Origin: Microvirga sp. VF16
Lineage (GTDB): Bacteria > Pseudomonadota > Alphaproteobacteria > Rhizobiales > Beijerinckiaceae
Direction: 5' to 3'
Assembly (NCBI RefSeq): GCF_016864375.1
Contig: NZ_CP069357.1
Location: 248,001-312,000 of the forward strand
Length of the DNA: 64,000 nucleotides
Shown: positions 7,748 through 17,243 of the stretch, one piece after another
Layout of the letters: every line of letters starts with the position of its first letter
Numbering within the stretch: the stretch's first letter is position 1
The notes under the pieces: model-generated
Databases searched by the model: none
Told to the model about the DNA's origin: nothing
The model's input: the letters and a program-made list of their open reading frames with translations, nothing else
Program-made: the position numbers and the translations under genes

Positions 7748-9069
7748 CGACAAATATCCTACAAGCCATTCGCATGCGAGCGAGGCCTATGAGCGCCCAG
7801 CGCAGCTATATACCCTAGGAGGGACAAGCGCTCACTACGCTTGGCTCAATAGCCGCGCATGACAGTCGCAAAGAAAGAGCTTCGAAGCCCGCTTGTCGAG
7901 GGTACCGGCTAAGCTCGGCCAATCTATGCCGCTAGCGGACTGTCAGTTTCGATACCCTAGAGGATGGGCGCTGCATTCCAATTCGAGAATGGTGGTATCC
8001 GGCTCCATCACTGTCAAGGATCAGATAGAATTGTCTACTCGGCGGAAAGGGTATCTTTACTCGATCGACGATAAGGTCCGGCTGCGGTGTTGTAACCGGC
8101 ACCGCACACGCCATTGCTGAGAGCTCTACCCTCTCAGTTGGGGCCACAGGCGCCCCGGTTGAGGTTTAAGACAGCCCCTCAGCTGGGGCGTTTGAGTTAT
8201 GGCACCTGTGTCAGGTGGCCGGCAGCGGGAGTGTGCCAAGCTGCCGCGCCTCCCTCGAGCCGCTTGCATTGGTCAGCAAATCAGCTCAGTCTCGCCGGCA
8301 GCTGCCTCGCAACGACAGCTGCCGGCGAGCCCTGGGAAAGGCACGGATGTACTGCCTTCCCAGGCTCCTCGTCGGACCTCCTTTCAGACTCACCGCTGCC
8401 GTTCCGACGACGTCAAAGTCGTGCTCTGGTCGATCGTCCCCAACAGGCCAAGCATCGCACTGGGAACCGGTATGAGAAGATCCTCTCGGGTGCGATTTCG
8501 CAGAACCTGTCCGATATGCTCGATGATGTACCGCGGTAGGTGTGGCGTGTCTTGATTCGGCAGCCGACTCCGCCGTCGGCTTTCCTCGGCCCCCATAGGC
8601 TACTCTCCATCGCCGTTGATCGGCTGTTATGTCAGTGGTCGCAAACTGAACTCATGACAGAGGGACGGGTTTCAAGGATAGCATGCGGCAAAAGACTGCT
8701 CTCAGAAGGCGTCACTTTCTTGCCGGTTGATCTTGACTTTGGGGCTGCGGAGCCAGGTGCACAGCCCCTCCAAGATTGTGAAGTCGTGTTCGATCTCCGT
8801 AATCGAAGCTGGCCTCTTATTTTGAGACATATCCTCCAACATTTGGGCAGTTCACATAGAAGGATGCCGTAAGCCGTTCCTCACGACAATACGCATAACC
8901 TCACCCTTCAGGAGGAGATCATAGGCTCCAGGTGCATGCTGGATGAGGCGGTAGGTCAACTGGAGTCCAAACAGCACCAAGCTGCGCCTCAATCCATTTA
9001 AGGTCGGTCTGCTGAGGCGGATCTGGGTAGCCACGGTGCTCCGGGCCCCCGTCTTCTTGGGGAGAAGCG
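7748..9069. other. long region without a recognisable gene
   Basis: About 1.3 kb in which every frame is short and of unnatural composition. The longest plus frame (8540-8872, 110 codons) is unlike known proteins. A minus frame at 8852-9034 starts with a helical RLSRPTLNGLRRSLVLF segment but leads nowhere recognisable. A group of hairpins occurs at 8117-8189. Decayed accessory DNA is the simplest reading. Confidence 0.4.
8117..8189. other. cluster of overlapping inverted repeats
   Basis: Three stems can form in 73 bases: CTGAGAG (8117-8123) with CTCTCAG (8131-8137), a perfect 7-bp match; CTCAGTTGGGGC (8133-8144) with GCCCCGGTTGAG (8152-8163), with G-U pairs if transcribed; and GCCCC (8174-8178) with GGGGC (8185-8189). 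The first two share bases 8133-8137 and exclude each other. No known RNA class was recognised. Confidence 0.4.
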
Positions 9070-9315
9070 TCAGCCATCGGACTTGCCGGCCGCCCTGCGT
9101 AGAGCCGCGTTAATACGGTCCTGCCAGCCCGGGCCGTCCTCCTGGAAAAAGTCGAGCACGTCGCGGTCGATGCGTAAGGTGACCGTCTCCTTCATGCCGG
9201 GGACAGAGGGTGTCTTCGGCGGCGCCTCAATAGGCTTCGTCGTGGCTTTCTTGAAGGCTGCCTCAGCAACCTTAAATGGATCGCTCGGGCGCCGCCCTCC
9301 TGGTGGTCTCGACAT
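9070..9315 (-). CDS. BrnA/DUF4415-family antitoxin, without visible toxin
   Basis: An 81-residue protein with a disordered, Pro/Lys-rich first half and a C-terminal ribbon-helix-helix-like element: VTLRIDRDVLDFFQEDGPGW followed by QDRINAALRRAAG, typical of BrnA-type antitoxins that bind DNA and neutralise a BrnT RNase. The start at 9315 is chosen because AGAGGA precedes it at normal spacing; the frame is open nine codons further up. BrnT genes usually lie just upstream, but no BrnT-like frame exists at 9316-9600 on this strand, so it is an orphan or the toxin has decayed. Confidence 0.75.
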   Translation of the reverse strand: MSRPPGGRRPSDPFKVAEAAFKKATTKPIEAPPKTPSVPGMKETVTLRIDRDVLDFFQEDGPGWQDRINAALRRAAGKSDG

Positions 9316-9603
9316 CGATTCCTCTTCCACTCCGATTGCCACGAGCCTTGTAATCTAGTCCTTGGGCCTCATCCTAGATGCTGCGGAGATGAGGCAAATG
9401 AGCTACTCGCACAAAGTTCCGCAAGGATCTCGTCACATCGAGCACGCAAAGCCATTTATGCCCGTGCGAGCGACCAGCTCAAGCCATCGAAAATACGGAG
9501 TCATCGGCTCACTCTCCGGAGATATCAGGAACAAGCAAAACATACTGATATTATGCCCTTCTCAAATGATACCATAGCCGCACTCCATCGATGATTTTCT
9601 GGT

Positions 9604-11010
9604 TCAATAGTCCAGAAAGGAGCGGTTCTGGTCATCCGTGTAGATGTCGTGCGGTTGCCCTTCTGAGCGACCCGCAACATAGAGCACAGTCGCAACACTG
9701 CCGGTCCTGGTCTCGAGCAGGACCTGGCGGGAGACGAAGGGAAATACGCTGCGGACCGTGGCATCGATGCTGCGGCTGAACCGGTCGGCGAAGCTTGGAG
9801 AGGTGATGATGTTCATGATGACCTGACCGTCCGGCGCCACCGCCTGCCGAACGGCTGCAAACGCTTCACGGGTGATCAGGTCCGGCGGCAGGCTGATCCG
9901 GTTCGTGAACGCATCAAGCACAACAACATCATAGGTCTGGGTGTTGCGGCGCAGGAAAGCCCGGGCGGATTCCGGCACGAAGGTCTTGTTGGGAGACAGA
10001 GGTTGGCGCAGGAAATGCTCCTCACTCACCTGCTGCAGGGCAGGGTCGATGTCGACATAGGTGTAGGCGTGGAAGCGATCCTCCAGGCCGATGGTGAACC
10101 CTCCGGCCCCGATCACGAGGATACGGTGAGGCCGATCCGTATCGAGCCTCCTGAGGACTTCCTTCTCGATGAACTTCAAATATGCGAAACGGTGCTCCGG
10201 ATGGGCCGCAATCTTCGAGGACGGGCTGTTGTTGATGACCAAGAGGCGGCTGTCCTCCGCCGGATCGGCGACGATCCGCACCTCGCTGTAGAGATTGTTG
10301 CTCACAATGCCATAGGCCCTCACCGCCGCGGGGCTGTTGATGGCAACGATATAGAGGCCGAGCGCAGCGGTTATGAGAACCAGCCTGTTGTGGCCTTCCA
10401 TCTGCCAGCCAATGAGCGCCGCGAGCACCACCAGAAGCCCGAGGGTGAGGGCGACTGTGATGTGGACCCCGAAAAAGGTCATGAACACGAGGGTCGACAC
10501 GACGGAGCCCAGGAACGACCCGAACGTGGACAGGAAGAGCATCAGCCCGGTGGATCGCGGAAGGCTCGCGCCGGTGGAGCAATACGCGACCAACGGGATG
10601 GTCTGGCCCAGAAGGTAGACTGGGTAGACCAGGAACAGGGAGGCATGAACGGCAGCCTGAACCAGGCGATGTGTGAGACCAAGGCTATCGAGGATCTGGA
10701 AGAAGGCGGCCAGAAAGGGATGGGACAGCCCGAAGCTGAGAATGAGAGCGGAAATCAGGAGGTTTCGGGTGAGTTGGCGGCGCACGCCTGCCTCATCACC
10801 GGGAGCGAAGCTGGCCCGCCCTCCAGCCTCGTAGCCGAAAGCTAAGGGGAGCAGGACCGCGGCAATGACGATGGCAATCGTGTCGGTCGCGTTGCCCACA
10901 TAGGGGGTGAGCTGACGGATGGCGAGGAGTTCCACCGCGAGAACGGCATAGCCCTCGATGGCGATTGCAGCGAGTAACAGCGGGGAAGAAAACATGAGCG
11001 GAGAAGCCAT
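9604..11010 (-). CDS. membrane spermidine-synthase-like protein (multi-TM plus SAM fold)
   Basis: A fused membrane/transferase protein. The N-terminal half has about seven hydrophobic segments (LLLAAIAIEGYAVLAVELLA, LLVVLAALIGW). The C-terminal half is a Rossmann methyltransferase-like fold as in spermidine synthases: HRILVIGAGGFTIGLEDRF as the SAM or decarboxy-SAM loop, YTYVDIDPALQQVSEEHF, and YDVVVLDAFTNRISLPPDLI for the acceptor region. Such proteins are called polyamine aminopropyltransferases, but activity is rarely shown. The start at 11010 sits just before the first membrane helix; the open frame extends 39 codons further with unnatural composition. No SAM decarboxylase is nearby. Confidence 0.8.
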   Translation of the reverse strand: MASPLMFSSPLLLAAIAIEGYAVLAVELLAIRQLTPYVGNATDTIAIVIAAVLLPLAFGYEAGGRASFAPGDEAGVRRQLTRNLLISALILSFGLSHPFLAAFFQILDSLGLTHRLVQAAVHASLFLVYPVYLLGQTIPLVAYCSTGASLPRSTGLMLFLSTFGSFLGSVVSTLVFMTFFGVHITVALTLGLLVVLAALIGWQMEGHNRLVLITAALGLYIVAINSPAAVRAYGIVSNNLYSEVRIVADPAEDSRLLVINNSPSSKIAAHPEHRFAYLKFIEKEVLRRLDTDRPHRILVIGAGGFTIGLEDRFHAYTYVDIDPALQQVSEEHFLRQPLSPNKTFVPESARAFLRRNTQTYDVVVLDAFTNRISLPPDLITREAFAAVRQAVAPDGQVIMNIITSPSFADRFSRSIDATVRSVFPFVSRQVLLETRTGSVATVLYVAGRSEGQPHDIYTDDQNRSFLDY

Positions 11011-11354
11011 AGGAGAACGGAGTCCCTGGGTTCGAAACCACATGTAGGACGTAGGGCAGACTAAGGTCCTCCCACCGGGTGCACAATACAGGGTACGGCC
11101 ACGATCTGCCCAACAGACGAAGTCCATGGACGACCCAGCGGTTCAGGCGCTGGCCTTCCGCACACCGCATCTTCTTCATGGCACAAGGCTTCCTCAGGGT
11201 TCATGTGCCGGAATAAGGTGACTCCCCGGTTCCGACCGGACACGTGGTGGAAGTCGGCACGCAGGCGACGGCGTAATCCTGTTGCTCTTCACCTAACGCG
11301 ATGCCAGTTTTAACGGTCCGTGACTGACATCACCCTCATCCGCCTGGGTCTCGG
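11011..11354. other. intergenic, no gene seen
   Basis: Contains only short spurious frames and the upstream side of the membrane synthase gene. No repeat or RNA gene was recognised. Confidence 0.4.
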
Positions 11355-11608
11355 GTGGCCTCCCTTCTGCGCCGACGGTCTCAAGCGAGATTGGTCCCCA
11401 ACACGGACCAGGATGTTAGCCGCGAGCAGCTGTTGCAACTTCGGCGCAACCCTGAGCGCTTCCTCCACGAGCTCTACAACAGCCCGATGGTTTGGCTTCC
11501 GGACGGACGAGAGGTGGCGCGCTCGCCGGCGCATGTTTTCTGGATCAGCGACTGTGAGTTCTGCGACCGCATCGGCTTTCGCTTCCGCCGAGAAAGGGAA
11601 GACCTACC
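11355..11608 (+). pseudogene. N-terminal fragment of a GNAT-type acetyltransferase
   Basis: About 80 codons resemble the start of a GNAT-like family whose members begin with LVP-x-x-x-x-DVSREQLLQ and continue FLHELYNSP, VWLPDGREV and HVFWISD-x-EFC-x-RIGFRF. All of these are visible in order. The segment ends at about RREREDLPA, before the acetyl-CoA-binding loop, so the fragment cannot be active. Just beyond it begins an oppositely oriented lnt remnant. Family assignment is from recalled sequence style. Confidence 0.55.
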
Positions 11609-11614
11609 TGCCGC

Positions 11615-11910
11615 GTTCTGCGACCCTGCCGGATGTTTGCCTGCACGAGCCGAGCACGGTATTGGCTGGTACGCCCACTCTATGATTCCAGGCGCTGTGT
11701 GCTGGGAGTCCAAATTCCTCTAAGCAGGATCTCCGCGAACGCTCAGACCCGCGAGAGTTTGGCGACGGGAAGAGTTCGCCTCGAACCAACAGACCACGTA
11801 CGCACAGAGGGACAACCGTGAGAAAGCCCAGTCCGTAGATGCCGATCACTGCGGTCGCTCAACGCATCGGGATGCATGTCGCCCCAGCCATAAGCGGTCA
11901 TGTTCATGGA
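11615..11910 (-). pseudogene. lnt: decayed fragment of a second apolipoprotein N-acyltransferase gene
   Basis: Minus-strand pieces in different frames match the middle of the intact Lnt at 56034-57596. MNMTAYGWGDMHP aligns to WNLTAYLWSDTLP, IGIYGLGFLTV to VGVYGLGFLTV, and RLVQANIRQGR to RIVQANIRQDR. The spacing of the last two (about 64 codons) is close to the intact protein (62 residues). Frameshifts separate the blocks, and the rest of the membrane domain and the Glu-Lys-Cys catalytic part are gone. This marks an ancestral second copy. Confidence 0.75.
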
Positions 11911-12112
11911 AAGCCTGCGAGGCCGGAGCTGCGGGGGCATTCAACTGAGGGCTGTCGACAGTGGAATAACAATTACCTTCCGGATCTTCTTCTCTGCGAG
12001 TACGCTTGAAGAACGAAGATCGAGCAAAATTGACTGTGCGGCTGCTGAATCCAGCCGGATTTACTAGCGATCGGGTATGGTCCTAACCCTGATCATAGGC
12101 GGGGGATGACAG

Positions 12113-14086
12113 ATGCTCATTGAAGCCGGACATTATGCACTTGCGTTGGCGCTGAGCTTGTCTTTGATCCAGCTCATCGTACCTCTCTGGGGTGCGCGGG
12201 CCAATGATCCTGCTCTGATGGGGGTTGCGCCAGTGACAGCCTTGGCTGTTCTGGGCTGTGTTGCCTTCGCTTTTCTCGCACTAACGGTTGCCTATGTCAC
12301 CTCCGACTTCTCGATTCTGAACGTGGTCGCAAACTCTCACTCCAGTAAGCCGATGATCTACAAAATCTCGGGTGTATGGGGAAATCATGAAGGATCAATG
12401 CTTCTCTGGGTTCTAATCCTGACCCTGTTCGGAGCCATTCTGGCGATGGCAAGGGATGCGGTACCGCACCGGCTGCGGGCCAACACACTTGCGGTTCAAG
12501 CTTCGATCACCTTGGCGTTTCTGCTTTACCTGATCACCGTATCAAATCCGTTCACGCGGGTGAACCCAGCTCCTCTTGAGGGGCAGGACCTTAATCCATT
12601 GCTGCAGGATTTCGGCCTCGCGGTCCATCCGCCGCTTCTCTACCTCGGATATGTGGGATTCTCGATTTCGTTCGCCTTCGCCGTGGCAGCCCTGATCGGC
12701 GGACGCATCGATGCGATCTGGGCGCGAGTCGTCCGCCCCTGGACTCTCGGGGCTTGGATCTTCCTGACGCTCGGCATCGCCATGGGCTCGTACTGGGCCT
12801 ATTACGAGCTCGGCTGGGGTGGATGGTGGTTCTGGGATCCGGTGGAGAACGCATCCTTCATGCCCTGGCTCGCCGGGACGGCCCTCCTGCACTCAACCGT
12901 CGTGATGGAGCGTCGCGACGCCCTCAAAGTGTGGACCATCCTGCTCGCCATCCTGACGTTTTCATTGTCCCTGCTCGGCACGTTCCTAGTGCGATCCGGC
13001 ATCCTGACCTCGGTGCACTCCTTCGCCGTTGATCCCGCGCGTGGCGTCTTTATTCTCGCTATTCTCATTGTCTTTATTGGCGGATCTCTTGCTCTGTTTG
13101 CGTGGCGTGCCCCACTCCTGCGACAGGGTGGATTGTTCGCGCCAGTGTCCCGAGAAGGGGCGCTTGTGATGAACAATCTCTTCCTGGCAGCCGCCTGCGC
13201 CACTGTCTTCATCGGCACGCTCTATCCACTGGCATTGGAGGCCCTTACGGGCGAGAAGATCTCGGTCGGGCCGCCCTTCTTCAATTTGACCTTCGTGCCG
13301 CTTATGGTTCCGCTTCTGTTGCTTGTGCCACTCGGTCAAACCTTGGCGTGGAAGCGAGGCGACTTCCTCGGTACGGCCCAGCGCCTCTTCGTGGTGTTCG
13401 GCCTTGCGCTGCTTGCCACTTTGATCCTTCTTTCCCTGACCGTCGAAGGGCCCGTCGCGGCGCCACTCGGCGTCGGTATCGGGGCATATCTGATCTTTGG
13501 CTCTGTCAATGAGATCGTGACACGGTCCTGGAAGCGCAATCAGCGCATCAGCATTACGTTGCGCAAGGCCACTGGCCTGCCCCGATCCACCTGGGGCATG
13601 GTGGTCGCTCATGCCGGCGTTGGCGTCACTGTGATTGGCATCGCCGCGACCGCTTGGAGCACTGAGACTATTGCGACGATGCGTCCGGGTGAGCGGGTCG
13701 GAGTAGCGTCATATGAGGCGCGTCTGGAGAGTGTCCAGCCGAGGACGGGCCCTAATTACCGCGAGGATGTGGCATTGCTGACCGTCCTTCAGGCTGATCG
13801 GACTATTGGCACTGTTGAGACGATGAAGCGCGTCTACTTGGCCCGGAGCATGCCGACGACGGAAGCCGGCATTCTCACAACCGGGCTCAGCCAAATCTAC
13901 ATCAGTCTAGGGGACGTGCAGGCGGATGGCTCAATCGGTATTCGGCTTTACTACAAACCTCTGATCCTGCTCATCTGGCTTGGCGCTATCGTTATGGCCG
14001 TAGGCGGCGTCCTATCATTGACTGATCGGCGCTTTCGTATTGGAGCAGCAGTGCGGACGAGGATGGTACCTGCTCCGGCAGAGTAG
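12113..14086 (+). CDS. ccmF: cytochrome c maturation heme lyase subunit CcmF
   Basis: Full-length (657 residues) polytopic inner-membrane protein of system I cytochrome c maturation. It takes heme from holo-CcmE and attaches it to the CXXCH motif of apocytochromes. The heme-handling WWD motif is present (WGGWWFWDP, 235-243), with His173 in AVHPPLLYLGY, NPF-x-R at about 145-149 and many hydrophobic helices. A GGGGGA precedes the ATG. The gene usually sits in a ccm operon; here no ccmE, ccmH or ccmI is adjacent, and only a CcmG-like protein occurs 12.6 kb away. It is flanked by the lnt remnant upstream and the M23 remnant downstream. Confidence 0.95.
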   Translation: MLIEAGHYALALALSLSLIQLIVPLWGARANDPALMGVAPVTALAVLGCVAFAFLALTVAYVTSDFSILNVVANSHSSKPMIYKISGVWGNHEGSMLLWVLILTLFGAILAMARDAVPHRLRANTLAVQASITLAFLLYLITVSNPFTRVNPAPLEGQDLNPLLQDFGLAVHPPLLYLGYVGFSISFAFAVAALIGGRIDAIWARVVRPWTLGAWIFLTLGIAMGSYWAYYELGWGGWWFWDPVENASFMPWLAGTALLHSTVVMERRDALKVWTILLAILTFSLSLLGTFLVRSGILTSVHSFAVDPARGVFILAILIVFIGGSLALFAWRAPLLRQGGLFAPVSREGALVMNNLFLAAACATVFIGTLYPLALEALTGEKISVGPPFFNLTFVPLMVPLLLLVPLGQTLAWKRGDFLGTAQRLFVVFGLALLATLILLSLTVEGPVAAPLGVGIGAYLIFGSVNEIVTRSWKRNQRISITLRKATGLPRSTWGMVVAHAGVGVTVIGIAATAWSTETIATMRPGERVGVASYEARLESVQPRTGPNYREDVALLTVLQADRTIGTVETMKRVYLARSMPTTEAGILTTGLSQIYISLGDVQADGSIGIRLYYKPLILLIWLGAIVMAVGGVLSLTDRRFRIGAAVRTRMVPAPAE

Positions 14087-14379
14087 ATGCCGCGGCATGC
14101 CCTGACGCCACATTTGACCACGTTGCGCCGTCACCTGCGAGGCGCTATTGAACTCCTCTCTCTTACCTTGTGTCTCTCGTGAGCGACGGCTATGCAGACG
14201 ACCTGCAGAGCCTCAGGTCATGTGGACTTTCAGTTGATCCGTCTTCTTGAATGAGTGCGCGATTCCCAAAGAGACACGACCCTGTTCGAGCAGATTAAGC
14301 CTTGTTCTGCAGGTTTTCTGACGCTGCCCGAACTCTGGGGAGCGAGCCAGCACTGGTCCTAAAGAGAGAGGCGAGATCA

Positions 14380-15587
14380 ATTCCTGGGATCTTTCCCGGC
14401 GGAGCGTTAATCGTCGGTGGCTCAGAGCTAATCTGCTCATCGGCCTTATGGGCGGAGGCTTGATCGGAGCCTCCATCTACGTCGCCCTCGACAGATCAAC
14501 CACCAGGCCTGCGCCAGCGAAGCCATGGGTTCCGGGTACAATGCGTAATGTGGCGCAGGGTGCCAAACCAGTGAACGTCGCACGAAGGCGACAGCATCTG
14601 CAAAAAGCAGCTTTGGCGCTCCGATGACGATACGCGTAGGTAACTGCGAGGTGATCAAAGTCCGTCAGTTCGTTCGCATGGCGACCGACCTGACGCTGAG
14701 TACTGGGACCTCCGTGACAGGTATCCCTCCTTTCAATCCAACCCGCTAGTTCGCTGAGGAGAGCGGTGAAAGTTTGGTTGAACCAGCACCTGAGGTTGCG
14801 GACGCTGACGTGTCGATCGTAAGACGCGACCTCGCTTCGGTGACTGTTGAGGCAAGCGCGTCAACCCTCACCGATGATGATGATGTGCTCGCAGCTCTGG
14901 AGGAGGAGCGACGTCTCTTGTCCGAGACGGGCCCACCGAGCCTCCATTCCGATCCCGGCGCAGCAAATGCTCTCGCGGGCTCTGCGGCAGTCAGGTGGAC
15001 TTGGCAACGCTCTCGGCTATGCCGGCCTTATGGATGACCCCTTCAGCACGATTGAGGTTCGGGTCGTTCCGGAGAACCTCTCCAATCTGCCGACGACCGA
15101 GCAGAAAGCCCTCACTCGCTCGGCGAGGAGCGGGATGTTGCGCTCGCCAAAGGAGAAACCCTGGAAGCGTTCCTGCGTACCTATGGAGCCGATCCGGACG
15201 AAATCTCGGCGATCACAGCCGCACTGGCCGGCCGCATCAACGTTGCAACCTATTCCGAGGGACAGCGACTCCGCATCCTGATGGGGCCGGAGCCACGCCT
15301 CGGCGACCCTACGCAAATTGTGCGTGTCATCGTCCTAGGAGAGAGGCATTGATGGCATTGCTGCCGGTGTGAAGGTGCGGCAGGGTCAGGTGATCGCGTA
15401 TATGGGAAACACCGGCCTTTCAACGGGACCACACCTGCACTAAGAGGTTCTCGTCAATGGCCGCTTCATCGATGCAATGAAGATATGGGTCGGCCGGGAG
15501 AGCGAGCTCTCCGGAAGCTTGCTCGCCCAGTTTGAGCAGGAGCGAGAGCAGATCAAGACACTGCTCAACAGGCCAACTCTCCTCTAG
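14380..15587 (+). pseudogene. decayed second copy of the M23 metallopeptidase gene
   Basis: The segment follows the intact peptidase at 57800-59866 block by block in changing frames: MGGGLIGASIYVALD near 14448, MVEPAPEVADADVSIVRRDL at 14774, DDPFSTIEVRVVPENL near 15030, GQRLRILMGPEPRLGDPTQ near 15264, then directly GVKVRQGQVIAYMGNTGLST near 15369 and a C-terminal FEQEREQIK. About 250 codons, including the first zinc-binding HxxxD block, are deleted between the last two blocks, and in-frame stops occur (e.g. after GPHLH). Its end overlaps the stop of the convergent L,D-transpeptidase by three bases. Confidence 0.88.
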
Positions 15588-16840
15588 TTTTGCAGGAACA
15601 TCTCCTGGTCCGGCTCGGTCGGGGTGCGGCTTGCGACCGGGATGGCGTTGCCGAGGCCGTCCTTGTTGTAGATGTCGTCGCGGAACTGCACGAGGCCGTC
15701 CGGGGTCGCCCAGGCCGTGATGTAGACCCAGTAGACGTTGATCGCCTGCACGAGTCTAGCATCAATGCGGTCGCCGGACTTGAAGGTGGCGTCGATCTGC
15801 TCGCGGCTCCAGCCGGGGGTGTCCTTCAGGAGCCACTCGATGTAGTCGCGCACGTTCTGTACCCGGATGCAGCCGGACGACACGAAGCGGAAATCGTCGC
15901 CGAAGATGCCCTTGGAGGGCGTGTCGTGCATGTAGACTCCATCCTTGTTCGGCATGTTAATGCGCACGAAGCCCATCGAGTTGATCTCACCGCCGGGATC
16001 TTGCTTGAACATATAGCGGGTGGCTTCGTTTGAGTTCCAATTGACCTGCTCAGGTCTAATCTCCTGACCCTGACCGTTAATAATCCGGATTTTGTTCTCG
16101 GTCAGATAGTTGGGTTCCTTTTGCATCTTCGGAATCAGATCTTTCCGAATGATCGAAGCTGGAACCGTCCAGAACGGATTGAAGTTCACTTCCGTGATTT
16201 TAACATTGATGATGGGCGACTGACGGTCGATCTTGCCGACGCCGGCGGCGTGGCGGGTGTGCACCATGCCGCCCTCCACCGTCTCGACGAGAGCAGCGGG
16301 GATGTTGGCGACCACGTACTTGTTGCCCAACCCGCTCACGAGGGTGCGTAGGCGGCCCAGGTTGATCTCGAGCTGGCGGATGCGGACATCGGCCGGCACG
16401 TTCATGGCAGCGACCGTCGGAGCCGTCACCGTGCCCGTGGAGCTGATGCCATGACGGGCCTGGAAGCGGCGCACGCCGGCCTCGACGTAAGAATCGTAGA
16501 TCGGCGATTCGCCGGCGGATTGATCGAGATCGCCGGTGATGATGAGGCGCTGGCGCAGGGCGATGACGGCCGGGCTTTTCGAGCCCACGCGCAGACCCTG
16601 GACGCCCTGGACCGGTTGCCAGCCGCCGCGAGCGGCGATGTTGCGGTAGTACTCGATCATCTGCTCGGTGGCGGCGAGCGCGTCCGGGGACAGCATCGGG
16701 GTCGAGGTCCGTTGCACGCGGGTGCGGGAGACCGCCTCGTAGTTCTGCGACCACTCGGCCTGGCTCTGGGCCAGCGCGACGGTAGCCGGCGTGAAGATCA
16801 GGGCGAGCGATCCGGTCAGGAGGGTACGGCGAGACAACAT
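15584..16840 (-). CDS. periplasmic L,D-transpeptidase, YcbB-like
   Basis: A 418-residue exported enzyme that forms 3-3 peptidoglycan cross-links or attaches proteins to peptidoglycan. The N-terminus SRRTLLTGSLALIF with ALAQ at 22-25 looks like a Tat-style or Sec signal peptide. A peptidoglycan-binding domain lies at about 85-150 (SPAVIALRQRLIITGDLD, VRRFQARHGI). The YkuD catalytic domain at about 175-340 contains YMHDTPSK (His305) and FVSSGCIRV with nucleophile Cys324. It is the closest of three L,D-transpeptidases in the window to the enzyme at 25193-26650. It is convergent with the M23 remnant. Confidence 0.93.
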   Translation of the reverse strand: MLSRRTLLTGSLALIFTPATVALAQSQAEWSQNYEAVSRTRVQRTSTPMLSPDALAATEQMIEYYRNIAARGGWQPVQGVQGLRVGSKSPAVIALRQRLIITGDLDQSAGESPIYDSYVEAGVRRFQARHGISSTGTVTAPTVAAMNVPADVRIRQLEINLGRLRTLVSGLGNKYVVANIPAALVETVEGGMVHTRHAAGVGKIDRQSPIINVKITEVNFNPFWTVPASIIRKDLIPKMQKEPNYLTENKIRIINGQGQEIRPEQVNWNSNEATRYMFKQDPGGEINSMGFVRINMPNKDGVYMHDTPSKGIFGDDFRFVSSGCIRVQNVRDYIEWLLKDTPGWSREQIDATFKSGDRIDARLVQAINVYWVYITAWATPDGLVQFRDDIYNKDGLGNAIPVASRTPTEPDQEMFLQN

Positions 16841-17242
16841 GCGCGCAGGCTCTTCCCGGTTAGAAGTGGCGATAATGGGAGCGGCGGACGAGCGTCCGCA
16901 TCTGCCCCAGTTCCCAGCATAAGTGCCGGGATAGAATTAAAGAACGGTATCGAAAACGAGGAACATCGGGGCCGTTTTATGGCAAACCGGCCTGCCCAAC
17001 ACTCCTCAGGCCTCAGAACCGCCTTTACCGCCTATGTAACTTTGAACTGTGTTCTTGAGGATACACTTCTGCGTGAGGAGCTTGGCAGCTCCCGGACGCG
17101 GTCCGCCGTGGGGCATCGAGCGGAAAAGTGGACCCGGATTTTCGCTCGATGCGGACCTTCGGTTCGGATCCAACGATGCTATCTTCAAGAATTGGAGCAT
17201 TGTTGGATGCTAAAGCAGGAGCCCACTTCTAGATCCAATGCT
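16841..17242. other. intergenic with two palindromic repeats, before IS1380
   Basis: Upstream region of the L,D-transpeptidase (minus strand). It contains two palindromes (17113-17152 and 17195-17243) and ends at the left edge of the IS1380 element. No gene was seen; the 64-codon minus frame here is driven by the repeats. Confidence 0.5.
17113..17152. repeat. palindromic intergenic repeat, copy 4
   Basis: GCATCGAGCG and CGCTCGATGC are perfect 10-base arms around a centre with GAAAAGTGGACCCGGATTTT, the same architecture as copies 1-3. Confidence 0.75.
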
Positions 17243-17243
17243 C
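17195..17243. repeat. palindromic intergenic repeat, copy 5
   Basis: GAGCATTG...GGAT and ATCC...AATGCTC arms. Its right arm runs directly into the CTAGCCCG start of the IS1380 element, suggesting that the element inserted at the repeat. Confidence 0.6.

Noticed and set aside
8117..8144. TPP riboswitch, suggested by CTGAGAG
   Set aside because: The other conserved blocks of the TPP aptamer are missing and no thiamine gene follows.
10003..10845. Plus-strand 280-codon frame opposite the membrane synthase
   Set aside because: Antisense shadow of a well-supported gene, highly charged and domain-free.
11020..11045. tRNA T-loop-like GGTTCGAAACC
   Set aside because: No matching acceptor, D or anticodon stems can be built around it; it lies at the start of the membrane synthase gene.
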